A stretch of DNA of 64,000 nucleotides, from NCBI GenBank assembly GCA_949285905.1, contig CASDZV010000041.1:115539-179538 (forward strand). The letters are read 5' to 3'. Made by a program: the position numbers and the translations under genes. Shown one piece after another: positions 36,354 to 45,800 of this stretch (the stretch's first letter is position 1; each line of letters begins with the position of its first letter). The stretch comes from an uncultured Spirochaetales bacterium. Lineage in GTDB: Bacteria > Spirochaetota > Spirochaetia > Sphaerochaetales > Sphaerochaetaceae. The notes beneath the pieces were generated by a model that saw only the letters and a list, made by a program, of their open reading frames with translations, searched no databases and was not told where the DNA came from.

Positions 36354-37420
36354 TAAAAGATAAGAGCATTCTGATAAAGAACATCTATTACATGCTCTCA
36401 TATGCTTTCCAGACCCTGAATCAAGGAGAGTACGAAAGCATTGCCACAGAGGAGTTCGATAAGCTTCACAACCTGTTTGCGGCAATCCTGGCAAAGGGTA
36501 TTGGAAGGCAGATAAAGCAAGGACTCTACCGTGAATACCGTCTCTTCGCTGAGAATTTTCCGACTCTCAGGGGAAAGATTGATATGCAGGCTACATTCAG
36601 GAACCTTACAGCGCGGAAACGCCTGCTGAGCTGCGAGTATGACGAGCTTACCGAGAACAATCTGTTGAATCAGATTCTGAAGGCAACGGTCATGCTTCTT
36701 TTGCGTCATGCTGATGTCGATGACGGATATAAAGCGGATCTGAAGAAGGAGATGCTCTTCTTCTCGAACGTGGATGAAATCGATCCATCCTCTATAAACT
36801 GGAACTCGATAAGATTTCATCGGAACTCGGGATCATACAGGATGCTGATCAGTATCTGTCAGCTGGTAATCGAAGGAATGCTCCTTACGACGGAAAGCGG
36901 AGAGTACAAGCTCGTTTCATTCATTGATGAGCAGAGAATTAGCCGTCTGTATGAGAAGTTCATACTCGAGTACTACGCAAAAGAGCATCCTGAGATAAAG
37001 ACATCGTCCTCCCAGATTCCCTGGGCCCTGGATGATGGGATTGGGACACTGCTTCCTGTCATGCAGAGCGACATCATGCTCACTTATGGAAACAGAGTCC
37101 TTATCATTGATGCAAAATACTACACCAGAACCATGCAGACTCAGTTCGGGACGCATAGCCTGCACTCTGGTAACCTTTATCAGATTTTCACATACGTCAA
37201 GAACGAGGCGTTTGCAAGGCCGGGATGGGCTGTTGATGGAATGTTGCTCTATGCCAGGACGGAGGAGGTTGTACAACCTGACATCTCCTATCAGATGAGT
37301 GGCAACAGAATCAGCGTCAGGACACTGGATCTCAATTGTGAGTTCCGCATAATAACAGAGCAGCTGAATCAAGTTGTTGAGTCTCTGAAACTTCCAGCCC
37401 AGCCATTATCCAGCGTGTAG
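36350..37420 (+). CDS. mcrC: McrC, nuclease subunit of the McrBC system
   Basis: A 356-residue protein of the McrBC 5-methylcytosine restriction family. It begins IKNIYYMLSYAFQTL as many McrC proteins do. The PD-(D/E)XK nuclease is near residues 235-260, with LPVMQSDIMLTY followed by VLIIDAKYY, the D...DAK catalytic pattern. The frame is open from 36320, but the ATG at 36350 overlaps the mcrB stop and is the natural start. It cuts DNA once McrB has bound modified sites. Confidence 0.92.
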   Translation: MIKDKSILIKNIYYMLSYAFQTLNQGEYESIATEEFDKLHNLFAAILAKGIGRQIKQGLYREYRLFAENFPTLRGKIDMQATFRNLTARKRLLSCEYDELTENNLLNQILKATVMLLLRHADVDDGYKADLKKEMLFFSNVDEIDPSSINWNSIRFHRNSGSYRMLISICQLVIEGMLLTTESGEYKLVSFIDEQRISRLYEKFILEYYAKEHPEIKTSSSQIPWALDDGIGTLLPVMQSDIMLTYGNRVLIIDAKYYTRTMQTQFGTHSLHSGNLYQIFTYVKNEAFARPGWAVDGMLLYARTEEVVQPDISYQMSGNRISVRTLDLNCEFRIITEQLNQVVESLKLPAQPLSSV

Positions 37421-37434
37421 AAGGAGGGAATTGA

Positions 37435-38513
37435 ATGAGTGCAAAGAAAAAAGTGACATCAATAATCCGTTCGTCAGCGACTGAATATCGCACATATGTA
37501 GCAGCCACAGATGACTCAAATGAGAGTCTCGAGATACGCTATGAAAATGAGAACATCTGGCTCACTCAGAAGATGATGGCGACGCTGTATGGCGCGTTGA
37601 AGTCACAACTGTCAATGAGCATATCAGAAAGATTCACAATGACGCAGAGCTCTCCAAGGAGGCAACTATTAGGAAATTCCGAATAGTTCAGACAGAAGGC
37701 AGTCTCCAGGTCTCAAGGGATGTCATCCACTACAATCTCCAGATGATCATCGCCGTCGGCTTCAAGGTGAACAATGAGAGGGCAGTGCAGTTCCGGAAGT
37801 GGGCCAACACCATTGTCAAGGACTTCATAATCAAAGGCTGGGTGATGGACGACGAGAGGCTGAAGAACGGTGGTTCAAAGCTGACAAAGGAATACTTTGA
37901 CAAGCTCATTGAAAAAGTCCGGGAGATAAAGCTTTCGGAAAGGCGATTCCACCAGAAGATCATCGACATCTATGCCACCGCTGTGGACTATGATCCTTCA
38001 GCCAAAGCCACTAGACGTTTCTTTGTAGCCGTCCAGAACAAGCTTCACTACAGTGTCAATGGACAGACTGCGGCTGAAGTCCTCTACAACCGTGCTGATG
38101 CCAAGAAGGAACACATGGGGCTCGCAAGCTGGGATGGTTCCCCGGATGGGAAAATTCACAGATACGATGTCGTCATAGCCAAGAACTATCTTTCTGAGGA
38201 TGAGATCAGGAAGCTTGAGAGGATCGTCTCTGCCTATCTCGATTTTGCAGAGGACATGGATGAGTGCCACATCCCGATGACCATGGAGGACTGGGAAGAG
38301 CGGCTCAACAGTTTCCTTACTCTCTGGAACAAGGAGATTCTCAAGGACAACGGAAAGATGTCTGCAGAGCTTGCGAAGGCGCATGCACTCAGCGAGTTCG
38401 AGAAGTACAGGGTTATTCAGGACAGACTCTATCAGAGCGACTTCGACAGAATGCTGGCAGAGCTGGATGAGATCACTGATTCTGGCGAGGTAGAGCCGGC
38501 AAAGGAGGATTAG
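37435..38513 (+). pseudogene. RhuM-family protein, frameshifted
   Basis: The first frame (37435-37686) begins MSAKKKVTSIIR and includes ENENIWLTQKMMATLYG. The second frame, from about 37596 to TAG at 38511, continues VEVTTVNEHIRKI, FRIVQTEG, HYNLQMIIAVGFKVNNERA and FRKWANTIVKDF, the RhuM virulence-protein signature. The switch lies at GGCGCGTTGAAG (37591-37602), where removing two bases (a duplicated GC) restores one continuous frame of about 358 codons. It therefore looks like a recent two-base insertion in an otherwise intact gene. RhuM genes often ride with type I restriction loci, as here, but their role is unknown. It starts 14 bases after mcrC behind GAAGGAGG. Confidence 0.85.
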
Positions 38514-38666
38514 GCAAGACTGCAAGGATAGTTCCGTCGAGAATCTTTCTTGCGTAGCAGGTCGCGTAGCAAAATCTGATACCGCATTTTCAGGAAGCCG
38601 GTGATATCGGCAGGTAATGGCAGCGCTGGCAAGAAAATGACCTCTAGGCCATTGTATGATTTCTTC

Positions 38667-40697
38667 TCAGATCTTTCTTGGCTGGATGAGCGTATTGTGA
38701 AGCTGGTTCCTGAGTATTGCGTTCTCAGCTTTAATAAGGCCTCTGTCATCTTTAATGATACGCTCTGCCTCGTTTCTTGCTCGTTCAATAAGATCAATGT
38801 CGCTGGTAAGGGATGCGAACTTGAGATGCAGGAATCCTGATTGTCTCTCTCCTGTCATTTCTCCCGGCCCTCGTATCTCAAGATCCTTCTCTGCGATCCT
38901 GAATCCATCATTTGTGTCTTTCATGACTCTGAGACGGGCTTTTGCTTCTTCTGTAAGATTGTTCCCGTAAACAAGGAAGCAGTAAGAGGGAAGTGTGCTT
39001 CTTCCGACTCTTCCTCTCAGCTGATGAAGTGCTGCAAGCCCGAATCGCTCTGCATGTTCGATGATGATGCATGTCGCCTCGGGGATATCAATGCCGACTT
39101 CAATAACAGATGTCGCCACAAGATAGCTCAGCTTCTTTTCTCTGAACGCGCGGAGTATTCCCATCTTCTCATCATCTGGGAGTTTTGAATGTATGAGCGC
39201 TGAAGGTTTGCCAGGATATTCTGCCTTGAGGTAATCATACATTGTTGTGACATCTCTCAGATCTCCGTCTCCCTCGTCATCGATTCTCGGATAGACAAAG
39301 TACGCCTGATGCCCGCGTTCAAACTCGACTCCCACCACCTTGTACATATCGCTGCGCTTGGATTCGCTGACAAGATATGTTTTCACGGGTAGCCTCCCTT
39401 TGGGCATTGTGTGGAGAACAGAGACGTTGTAATCTGCAAAGAGCGTCAGTGCCAGTGACCGTGGAATAGGCGTCGCAGTCATTGAGAGAATGTCAGCATT
39501 CTTTCCTTTTTTCATCAGAGCTTCCCTTTGCTGGACTCCGAAGCGATGCTGCTCGTCGATGATGGCGTACCCAAGATTGTGAAAGCTCACGTCCTCCGAA
39601 AAGAGCGCATGTGTGCCTATTACAAGATCGGTTGTGCCATCTTTGAGTGAAGCGAGAAGCAGTCTTCTGCTTTCTCCTTTGACACTTCCTGTTATGAAGG
39701 CAATCCGCACTCCGAGGGGGGAGAGAAGTTCTGCAGCTCCATCTGCATGCTGTCTTGCAAGAAGCTCTGTCGGGGCCATGAATGCGACTTGCTTGCCTTT
39801 GTCGATGACATGAATCGCAGTCAGCCATGCAACAAGCGTCTTCCCTGATCCGACATCGCCCTGTAGCAGCCTGTTCATCGGTGTGTCGCTGTCTATGTCT
39901 TTCCGTATCTCTTCGGCAGCTTTCATCTGGTCTTCAGTAAGAGCGAAAGGAAGCCTGCTGATGAGTTCTTTCTCGCGCACAGAAGGAAGGCTTTTTCTTT
40001 CAATGGATTCTGGTTTCTCCCTGAGAATGCTCAGCTCCATCAAAAAGAGCTCAGTAAATGCAAGTGTATTGAGTGCGTCGTGAGCTTCTTCCATTGCTGC
40101 CGGGAAATGCAGGCTTCTGTAAGCTTTGCTGTGGTGCATAAGATTTTCCCTGTCATATATGGAAGACGGCAGTTCGTCTTCGATAGGGGAAAGGGCAATG
40201 AGCGCATATTCAACTGCTTTCCTGAGAGTTTTCTGTGTCAGGCTTCCTGTCAGTGGATAGACAGGGAGTATCCTGCCGATTCCAGCTTCTTCTCTTGTTC
40301 TTTTAATCTCAAATGAGGAAATCTGGTAGGTCCCATGATTTCTCATCGCCTTTCCGTAAATGTACCAGCTACTGCCGATTCTCAGCTGTTCCTTGAGGAA
40401 GTATCTGTTGAAGCACAAGAGCTCGATTCTTGTTCCATCATCATCTTCTGCCAGCACTTTCAGCGTGCGTCCTGCTTTTGAACTGAACTCAGAGTGACGG
40501 ATGATGGATATCCTGCAAGAGATGGATGGATCCTCGATACTCGCATCGCGAACTCTCCGCTCCTCTCTTCTGTCGTCATATGCGCGGGGGCGCAGTGAAA
40601 GCAGGCTGCGGAGGGTCGTGACACCAAGCGACAGCAGGTCTTCTGCGGCCTTTTTCCCAATGCCAGGTGCTTCTGTGATCCTCCTTTCCTTGTTCAT
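38667..40697 (-). CDS. recG: ATP-dependent DNA helicase RecG
   Basis: A 676-residue monomeric helicase that regresses stalled forks and branch-migrates Holliday junctions. The N-terminal wedge region is followed by LLQGDVGSGKTLVAWL (motif I) near residue 275, DEQHRFGVQQR (motif II) and MTATPIPRSLALT (motif III). The later motifs VGIDIPEATC and QLRGRVGR lie near residues 550-590. A TTG at 40700 precedes the ATG. The ATG at 40697 overlaps the iscB stop (TGATG) and lacks its own ribosome site, so it depends on translation from upstream. In the ancestral layout it overlapped yggT in the same way. Confidence 0.95.
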   Translation of the reverse strand: MNKERRITEAPGIGKKAAEDLLSLGVTTLRSLLSLRPRAYDDRREERRVRDASIEDPSISCRISIIRHSEFSSKAGRTLKVLAEDDDGTRIELLCFNRYFLKEQLRIGSSWYIYGKAMRNHGTYQISSFEIKRTREEAGIGRILPVYPLTGSLTQKTLRKAVEYALIALSPIEDELPSSIYDRENLMHHSKAYRSLHFPAAMEEAHDALNTLAFTELFLMELSILREKPESIERKSLPSVREKELISRLPFALTEDQMKAAEEIRKDIDSDTPMNRLLQGDVGSGKTLVAWLTAIHVIDKGKQVAFMAPTELLARQHADGAAELLSPLGVRIAFITGSVKGESRRLLLASLKDGTTDLVIGTHALFSEDVSFHNLGYAIIDEQHRFGVQQREALMKKGKNADILSMTATPIPRSLALTLFADYNVSVLHTMPKGRLPVKTYLVSESKRSDMYKVVGVEFERGHQAYFVYPRIDDEGDGDLRDVTTMYDYLKAEYPGKPSALIHSKLPDDEKMGILRAFREKKLSYLVATSVIEVGIDIPEATCIIIEHAERFGLAALHQLRGRVGRSTLPSYCFLVYGNNLTEEAKARLRVMKDTNDGFRIAEKDLEIRGPGEMTGERQSGFLHLKFASLTSDIDLIERARNEAERIIKDDRGLIKAENAILRNQLHNTLIQPRKI

Positions 40698-41983
40698 CAA
40701 ATATTAGCCGAGGATACTCCAGCCTCTTTAGGTTGGAAAGGAATCGGCTTCCTCCTTTCTATCAGTCTTGTATTCGCACGCTCAACGAGCGTCAGCTTCC
40801 TGTAATGAACCGCCGGGTGCACCTTCGTGCCGTCCAGCTTCCGTATATCGAAATATCCAGAGCTTCTTCGGCCATGGATATAGCAGAGCGTCCTTTCGTG
40901 CCGGATGGTATCCCAGAGCCCGAAACCTCCGATTATCTTCTCTGTCTGGTTCTGCTTCCTGATGCCGCCCTTGAGGATCGTATCCTTGTGAAGCTTCCTG
41001 TTGTGGCATCTGAGCTTCCGCATGGCATACCATTCACCGCTGGATGCGGCAGCGTGATGCCCAGCGATGCAGCGCGCATCGACCCGGTGCGATTTTTCCA
41101 GCTCATGCTGGATTCTCGTGTTCTTCGTGATATACCCGAATGTCATGGATATGCGATTCTCACCGTATTCAGCCCTGAGCCTTCTCAGGAGTTCCCAGCG
41201 CATGACTGACATCAGCGTCTCTGCCTTATAGCCTTCCGGCTTCCTGTAATCCGCCTTGATCCCGCCTTTGTGGAGTAGATCGTGGCATGTGGAGCAGAGC
41301 GTGATGAGGTTCTCCGGCCTGTCGGAGCCACCATCGATGCGTCTTATCTTGTTGTGCACCTCAAGGACGGGATCCTTACGCTTCCCGCCGCAGAGACGGC
41401 ATGTGTGCCCGTCCCTGTAGAGGACATATTCCCTTGCGTTCCAGAAGCCCATCTGCTCTCCCTGCTGGTACTCTTCTCCCTCGATATCAGGATTCTTGAT
41501 CTTCTGTATATCGAAAGCCGCCGTCTCGATGATGATCTCAGAGACCGGCAGGAACGATGAGATGAAGCGCACCATGTTCTGATGCGCTGCAAGCTTCTCC
41601 TCCGCAGATGGCGGAAGCCATCCGTTCTTTCTCCTGCGGTTGTCGAAGCGTGGCTCGCGGTAGCGTGTCTTCCTGTTCCGCCTTGCTCTCCGCTTCTCAC
41701 GCCTTTCCGTCAGAAGCTGGGGGATATCCGTCCGCATCTCCTCCTCAGCCTCGAAGAGAACCCTTTTCTCAGTGGATGCGGAGTAGCCTGCACTCTGGTA
41801 GCCGGTATCGACGCCAAGAGTGACCGGCTGTGTCCGTTCGCATCCGGTGCCGTAGAGAAGTTGAATCGTGAACGGCGTGCGTCTCACGACCTTCGCTCTC
41901 TTCTTCTTCAGAAGCCATCTGACCTTCCCGTGATGCTCGGTCGGCATAAGCGGCTTCCCGTTCTGTGAAATCACATAGACCAT
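40697..41983 (-). CDS. iscB: RNA-guided endonuclease IscB
   Basis: A 428-residue IscB. The PLMP domain is at the N-terminus (MVYVISQNGKPLMP). RuvC-I is GVDTGYQS with Asp59, followed by the arginine-rich bridge helix (RREKRRARRNRKTRYREPR, 95-113). RuvC-II is IIIETAAFD with Glu153. An HNH domain occupies 195-240 with zinc-type CRLC and CSTCH. RuvC-III is KSHRVDARCIAG with His299 and Asp302. The HNH catalytic position reads LEVHN where the family usually has LEVHH or LEVDH, so Asn211 stands where the general-base His is expected. The ATG follows AAAGGAG. The stop overlaps recG. The protein would be guided by the RNA encoded just upstream. Confidence 0.93.
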   Translation of the reverse strand: MVYVISQNGKPLMPTEHHGKVRWLLKKKRAKVVRRTPFTIQLLYGTGCERTQPVTLGVDTGYQSAGYSASTEKRVLFEAEEEMRTDIPQLLTERREKRRARRNRKTRYREPRFDNRRRKNGWLPPSAEEKLAAHQNMVRFISSFLPVSEIIIETAAFDIQKIKNPDIEGEEYQQGEQMGFWNAREYVLYRDGHTCRLCGGKRKDPVLEVHNKIRRIDGGSDRPENLITLCSTCHDLLHKGGIKADYRKPEGYKAETLMSVMRWELLRRLRAEYGENRISMTFGYITKNTRIQHELEKSHRVDARCIAGHHAAASSGEWYAMRKLRCHNRKLHKDTILKGGIRKQNQTEKIIGGFGLWDTIRHERTLCYIHGRRSSGYFDIRKLDGTKVHPAVHYRKLTLVERANTRLIERRKPIPFQPKEAGVSSANI

Positions 41984-42277
41984 CTGGTCTCCTTTCCCGG
42001 CTTAGCGGGTAATGCAGGGATCTCTCCCTGTTGCGGGGCATCTCTCCCCGCTGTCCTTCGCCGATGTTGTCCAGGGGTTTTGTATCCATGCAGCACCGTC
42101 CCGACCCACAGGACCGCTTAACCGCATGGCGCAGAGCAGCGGACTAGGACCACATCCGCAGGTGCCTATATATTCCCAATGGCAACGTAGCTGGCCTTGT
42201 CTCACGGCAATGCTTCGCTTGGGCTAGTCAACCAGGCTCTTTCAAGCCTCATCCTCTAAAGGATGGGGTAGTTGACT
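41984..42277 (-). ncRNA. Candidate omega-RNA for IscB
   Basis: There are 294 GC-rich non-coding bases directly upstream of iscB on its strand, the known position of omega-RNA. Read on the minus strand they start AGTCAACTACCCC, which pairs back with GTTGACT (plus 42226-42232) to form a closing 7-bp stem. Inside it is the hairpin CCCCATCC/GGATGAGG. Further repeats CTCTCCCTG and CTCTCCCCG with their GC-rich partners (42028-42055) form additional stems near the iscB start. The guide would be the flanking bases of the yggT 3' end immediately 5' of AGTCAAC. Confidence 0.82.
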
Positions 42278-42868
42278 TCAAAGCGGTATCCTCAGCGCCA
42301 TGTCTGCAAGAAGGATGAATACCTGCTTCAGCACGAAGTAGAGCGCAATCATTATAGCAAGCGAAATAAGTGCGACAGTGCTGTCACGTGGTATTCTGTT
42401 GCCGAAGCTCCGTCTGACAAGATTGGAGATCGGGTCTGAGAACTGTCCTGCCATTCCATACATCATGGGATTGTGCGAAAAAGATGCGATTGTCTTGAAT
42501 ATAAGCATGATGATGGAAAAAAAAAGGTAAATCGATACTCCATACGACCAGAAGGCATATATGACATTGGCAAGGATAATCCAGAGAGTCAGAAAACCAT
42601 AATGGCCATAGACTGAGAGCAGTGTCTCCACGACAGCCAGAACACCGACTGCGATTACAGGGGAGAAGTCGAGCATGCCCATTCTTGCTGTTTTGGAGCG
42701 GAAGAGGGAGAGATATGGATCGACAATCATTGCCATGTAGTAAGTGAATGAACCTGGACGCGGATATGGCCGGACCCATGAGATAATAATCCGGATCCAT
42801 ATGATGAATGAGTATATTTCCAGCAATCTTGCGAAAAAGAGTGCGATGGACATTAGTGCGTGATGCAT
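42278..42868 (-). CDS. yggT: YggT-family membrane protein
   Basis: A 196-residue membrane protein with two YggT repeats, each a pair of spans joined by a short loop. Landmarks are IIISWVRPYPRPGSFTYYMAMIVDPYLSLFR in the first repeat and PISNLVRRSFGNRIP then STVALISLAIMIAL in the second. The family is linked to cell shape or osmotic tolerance, with no defined biochemical role. The ATG at 42868 follows GGAGG by five bases, ahead of other in-frame starts. It stands between dnaE and the iscB element; its TGA is the insertion boundary. Confidence 0.8.
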   Translation of the reverse strand: MHHALMSIALFFARLLEIYSFIIWIRIIISWVRPYPRPGSFTYYMAMIVDPYLSLFRSKTARMGMLDFSPVIAVGVLAVVETLLSVYGHYGFLTLWIILANVIYAFWSYGVSIYLFFSIIMLIFKTIASFSHNPMMYGMAGQFSDPISNLVRRSFGNRIPRDSTVALISLAIMIALYFVLKQVFILLADMALRIPL

Positions 42869-42887
42869 TTCAGCCTCCAATCAGAAG

Positions 42888-45800
42888 TTAAGAAATCCAG
42901 GCCTTTTTGACCAGTGGTAAGGCTTCTAGTTCATTAAGAAGCGTACGTGAATAGTCAACATGGTACATTGCTCCGGCTCTCAGTTCTTCACATGAGTTAT
43001 TCTCTATCGTGAACGAGACTGGTGTGTAGCCTTCATGTTCCTGCAGTGTCTTGCCAATGCTCCGCAATTCCTCTTGTCTGTATGTATCGCCCTTCCTGAG
43101 CTGTATATGGACCATTGTGACAGCTTCCGGCTTCAGGTCTTTTGGAGAACATACAGAGGAGAGCGTGAATGAGACTCTTGTGTCACCTTCCTTTCTTCTG
43201 AATGTGCCACGGAAACCGTAAATCTGATCACTTTCGATTTTATCTCTGATCTCTTCATAGACAGAAGGGAATGCCACTGCATCAACATCTCCTTCCTTTG
43301 TCTGCAGCGAGTATATGCCCATCTTTTCCTTCTTTGCTTTCGTTATGACCTGACGCACTCCGGTGACAAGCGCTATAAGAGAAGTTTCCTGCTCCAGCGG
43401 GATTGTATCAGGATCGGAAAGGTTCACCCTCACGGAAGCCGCAATTTCAGTCTCGTAAGCGTCTAGTGGATGCCCGGAGATGTAGAATCCTAGATATTCC
43501 TTCTCCATCTGCAGTTTCTCTGCAATCGGCATCGGTTCTGCATCTCTCATCTTGAATTCTCCGATAACAGGGTCGTCAGAACCGAAGAGTGAGAGCTGTC
43601 CATATGCAGTGGACTCCTTTGAGGATCTGTCAAAAAGCAGAGCATCTTCCAGATTCTCCAAAAGCGTTGCGGTATCTGTACCTAGTTCTTCAAATGCGCC
43701 TGCTTTGATCAGGGATTCAACAGTTTTGCTGCTGATCTCGCTCTGCCTGGACAGGAAATCCATGAGATCCTTGTATGGTCCGTGGGCTTCCCGTTCTTTT
43801 ATAATCTCTCCGACGACGTTCTCTCCCACGTTCTTGATTCCTGCAAGACCATAAATTATGTCTCCGTCTACGACATTGAAGTGTTTCTCTGATTTGTTGA
43901 TTGAAGGGGGGAGAATCTTCAGCCCGTATTTTGGAGCGAGGTTGAGATACTCTGTGAATTTGCCGGGGTTGCCCATCTCGTTTGTAAGGTTGGCGGCAAG
44001 GAATTCCGCAGGGTAGTTTGCTTTCAGGAATGCTGTCTGGTACGCAACGACTGAGTATGCAACAGCATGGGACTTGTTGAAACCATAGCCCGCAAAAGGC
44101 TCGAGGATGTGGAAAATTTCCTCTGCATGCTCTTCTGTGAAGCCGTTCTTGACTGCGCCGGCCTTGAACTTGATGAGCTCCTCTGCAAGTTTTTCCTTCT
44201 TCTTCTTACCCATGATACGCCTGAGGTTGTCTGCCTGTCCGAGAGTATAACCTGCGATGATCTGGGCAACTTTCATGACCTGTTCCTGATAGACGATGAC
44301 ACCATAAGTCTCTTTCAGTTCATCTTCCAGACACGGGTCAGGATATTTGATTGGAACGCGACCGAATTTCGCGTCTATGAACTGGTCAATGAACTGCATC
44401 GGACCTGGGCGGTAGAGCGCATTCAAAGCGACAAGTTCCTCAATTGTCTGCGGATGCTCGCGTCTGAGGATGTCGGCCATACCATCTGATTCAAACTGGA
44501 ATACACATTTTGAGTCCCCTCTGCAGAGCATTTCAAATGTCTTATTGTCTGTTTCGTCGATTTTGCTGATATCGAAGGCGGGGTCTTTCTTGTGAATCAG
44601 CTCTACAGTGTGCTTGATTAGTGTCAGTGTCTTCAGCCCAAGAAAGTCCATTTTCACGAGGCCGCAGTTCTCAATCTGCGTCATCGGGTACTGTGTTGAT
44701 ATCGAGCCTGTTTTCGGATCTGCGTAGAGTGGAACATATTGGTCGAGATTCTCCCTGCCGATGACAACACCTGCTGCATGGAGGGATGAGTGTCTGTTCA
44801 GCCCTTCCAGACGTCTTGCCGTGTCAAAAAGTTCTGCATACAACGGCCCCCGTGCCTCTATCTCCTTCAGCCTCGGTTCAAGATCAAATGCTTTATCCAG
44901 AGTCATTTTAAGTTCATCGGATATCAGGGAACAGATTCTGTTCGATTCCTCATATGGTATGTCGAGAACGCGGCATACATCTTTCACAACCTGTTTAGGT
45001 TTCAGTGTTCCGAATGTGATGATCTGACCGACTCTGTCTTTGCCGTAGTGTTCTGTCACGTAGTCGATGACCTGGCTGCGTCCTTCGAAGCAGAAGTCAA
45101 CATCGAAATCAGGAAGCGATACACGCTCCGGGTTCAAAAAGCGTTCGAAGATCAGATTGTATTTCATCGGATCGACATCTGTGATTGTAGTTGCATATGC
45201 GACCAGAGATCCTGCGCCGCTTCCGCGCCCAGGTCCTACAGGAATGTTGTGCGTCTTTGCCCAATGGATGTAGTCACGCACGATAAGAAAGTATGCGGGG
45301 AAGTCCATCTGGATGATTATCCCAAGTTCATAGTCCAGTCTCTGCTGAAGTTCCTCGGTTACGACAGGATAGCGCTGTTTCAGACCTTCATTCGCCAGGT
45401 ATGTAAGATACTCGGCATCGGATTTGAACTCTGGTGGGATTGTGCATTTGGGAAGAATCGGACCCGGAAAATTGATTTCAAGATGGCAGCGTTCTGCAAT
45501 TTTACCTGAATTCTCAACGGCTTCAGGACACCATGAGAAGAGATCAGCCATCTCCTGCGGAGTGCGGAAATAGAATTCGCCCTCCTTGTATCTGAGCCTG
45601 TTCTTGTCTGTCTTCTTGGAGGCTGTGCCGATACAAAGGAGTGTATCGTGTGCATTCCAGTCGTCTTTTTCAATGTAATGGATATCATTTGTGCATACCG
45701 GAGGAATGTCGCACTCACGTGCAAGACGGAGGATGAGGGGAAGAATTTTCTTTTCCTCAGGAAGGCCATGGTCCTGCATCTCAAGATAATACCGGTCTCC

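Larger units (their letters stand above)
40697..42277 (-). mobile_element. IS200/IS605-like insertion carrying iscB and omega-RNA
   Basis: This 1581-base element lies between yggT and recG and has no transposase gene of its own. The left end has a hairpin CCTCATCC/GGATGGGG (42247-42268) beside AGTCAAC. The right end has a hairpin CCAGCCT/AGGTTGG (40719-40736, one G-T pair) inside the last iscB codons. TTTGA (minus strand) lies at the left flank (42278-42282) and again at the right end (40697-40701). Removing the element with one TTTGA copy rebuilds a yggT stop overlapping the recG start. These are the traits of non-autonomous IS200/IS605 elements moved in trans by a TnpA Y1 transposase. Confidence 0.85.

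Noticed and set aside
25005..38513. The defence island as one intact tRNA-integrated element
   Set aside because: No matching tRNA-Val piece or direct repeat was found near 38514-38666, no integrase lies in the island, and the polarity of the tRNA fragment does not fit an insertion to its right.
42002..42227. Short open frames upstream of iscB
   Set aside because: They lie in the GC-rich structured omega-RNA region and lack ribosome sites and protein-like composition.
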